Positions 5,699-6,112 of a DNA stretch of 6,112 bases are shown piece by piece. The stretch lies in the NCBI GenBank assembly GCA_016293535.1, contig JAEDEB010000090.1:1-6112 (forward strand), written 5' to 3'. The DNA is from Bacteroidales bacterium. GTDB lineage: Bacteria; Bacteroidota; Bacteroidia; Bacteroidales; UBA932. A program made the translations under genes and the position numbers. The notes beneath the pieces are model-generated. The model was not told where the DNA came from. It made no database searches and worked only from the letters and a program-made list of their open reading frames with translations. Positions within the stretch are counted from its first letter, which is position 1. Every line of letters begins with the position of its first letter.

Positions 5699-6112
5699 AT
5701 GGCAAAGTACATCAAGATAAATCCTGACGACAACGTGGCGGTAGCCCTTTGCGAACTCAAGGCAGGAGAACAGGTCTGCGGAACTGTCCTGAAGGAAGAC
5801 ATCCCCGCCGGGCACAAGATTGCGCTCTCAGACATGAAGGAGGGTGAGAATGTCGTCAAATACGGTTTCCCTGCAGGTCACGTCACAAGGGACGTGGAGA
5901 GCGGACGGAAGATAGACCACAGCTGCATAAAGACCAACCTCAGCGGTCTTCTGGAGTACAGCTACAATCCTGTGCCGGGGCCTCAGATTCCAGCTTCCGA
6001 GCCGAGGACCTTCCGCGGTTTCAGAAGGGCTGACGGCCAGGTTGGAGTCAGAAACCAGATATGGGTGATACCGACCGTGGGCTGCGTCAACGGCATAGCC
6101 GAAACTCTCGCA
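5699..6112 (+). CDS. uxaA: Altronate dehydratase, N-terminal part
   Basis: These are the first 138 codons of a UxaA/GarD-family dehydratase; the gene runs off the right edge. The enzyme removes water from altronate to give 2-keto-3-deoxygluconate, the substrate of KdgK. The opening YIKINPDDNVAVAL and an N-terminal SAF-type domain (about residues 5-80, with IPAGHKIAL at 35-43) are followed by a linker. The start of the catalytic domain comes next: GFRRADGQVGVRN at 107-119, then the TVGCVNGIAETLA block at 126-138. These resemble E. coli UxaA closely. The SAF segment reads GRKIDHSCIKTNLS (69-82), where I recall an HAHN-like sequence in E. coli UxaA, so that stretch merits comparison. The ATG at 5699 lies 6 bp after the uxaC stop, so translation is probably coupled within a uxaC-uxaA operon under operator O2. 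Confidence 0.92.
   Translation, partial: MAKYIKINPDDNVAVALCELKAGEQVCGTVLKEDIPAGHKIALSDMKEGENVVKYGFPAGHVTRDVESGRKIDHSCIKTNLSGLLEYSYNPVPGPQIPASEPRTFRGFRRADGQVGVRNQIWVIPTVGCVNGIAETLA

Noticed and set aside
4277..5815. Long open frame of 512 codons on the minus strand, opposite uxaC and the start of uxaA
   Set aside because: It is fully antisense to a clear uronate isomerase, runs across two genes, and its translation has no recognisable domain. Open antisense frames are common in GC-biased genes.
5879..5896. CACG and CGTG pair inside uxaA as a third operator
   Set aside because: The half-sites are in the opposite orientation, the spacing is ten rather than six, the flanking T/A bases are missing, and it lies within coding sequence.

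Overview
This window looks like a Bacteroidales (Bacteroidota) chromosome segment carrying a hexuronate (galacturonate/pectin-sugar) catabolic locus. The lineage call rests on four points. The promoters fit the Bacteroidota -7 consensus TAnnTTTG. No gene start has a recognisable Shine-Dalgarno sequence. The enzyme sequences have the character of this phylum. The regulator is a LacI-type protein with the TVDRVLHNRG helix-turn-helix common in the phylum. Base composition is fairly GC-rich, so a high-GC Bacteroidales lineage is likely, but I cannot name a genus.

Layout from left to right. Positions 1-257 (minus): 5' part of a KDPG aldolase gene (kdgA/eda-like), cut by the window edge. Positions 277-1302 (minus): 2-keto-3-deoxygluconate kinase (kdgK), 19 bp upstream of kdgA and in the same operon. 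Positions 1303-1404: a divergent promoter region with a palindromic operator. Positions 1405-2463 (plus): a LacI-family repressor. Positions 2464-2639: a convergent intergenic region holding a 19-bp tandem repeat and a long hairpin. Positions 2640-4079 (minus): tagaturonate reductase (uxaB). Positions 4080-4273: a second divergent promoter region with a near-identical, perfect palindrome. Positions 4274-5692 (plus): glucuronate/galacturonate isomerase (uxaC). Positions 5699-6112 (plus): 5' part of altronate dehydratase (uxaA), cut by the window edge.

Together the genes encode the whole isomerase pathway: galacturonate -> tagaturonate (UxaC) -> altronate (UxaB) -> 2-keto-3-deoxygluconate (UxaA) -> KDPG (KdgK) -> pyruvate + glyceraldehyde-3-phosphate (KdgA). 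Fructuronate reductase and mannonate dehydratase, which a full glucuronate branch would need, are not seen here, nor is a hexuronate transporter.

The most interesting observation is regulatory. The two divergent intergenic regions each carry one palindrome with the same architecture: a TTyCGTG half-site, a six-base spacer, and the inverted half-site CACGrAA. Each palindrome sits between back-to-back TAnnTTTG promoters. This predicts that the LacI-type protein represses both catabolic arms and itself through two operators. The regulator's predicted promoter lies so close to its ATG that its mRNA should be leaderless or nearly so. The enzymes are otherwise a known pathway, and I see no evidence of a new enzymatic system.
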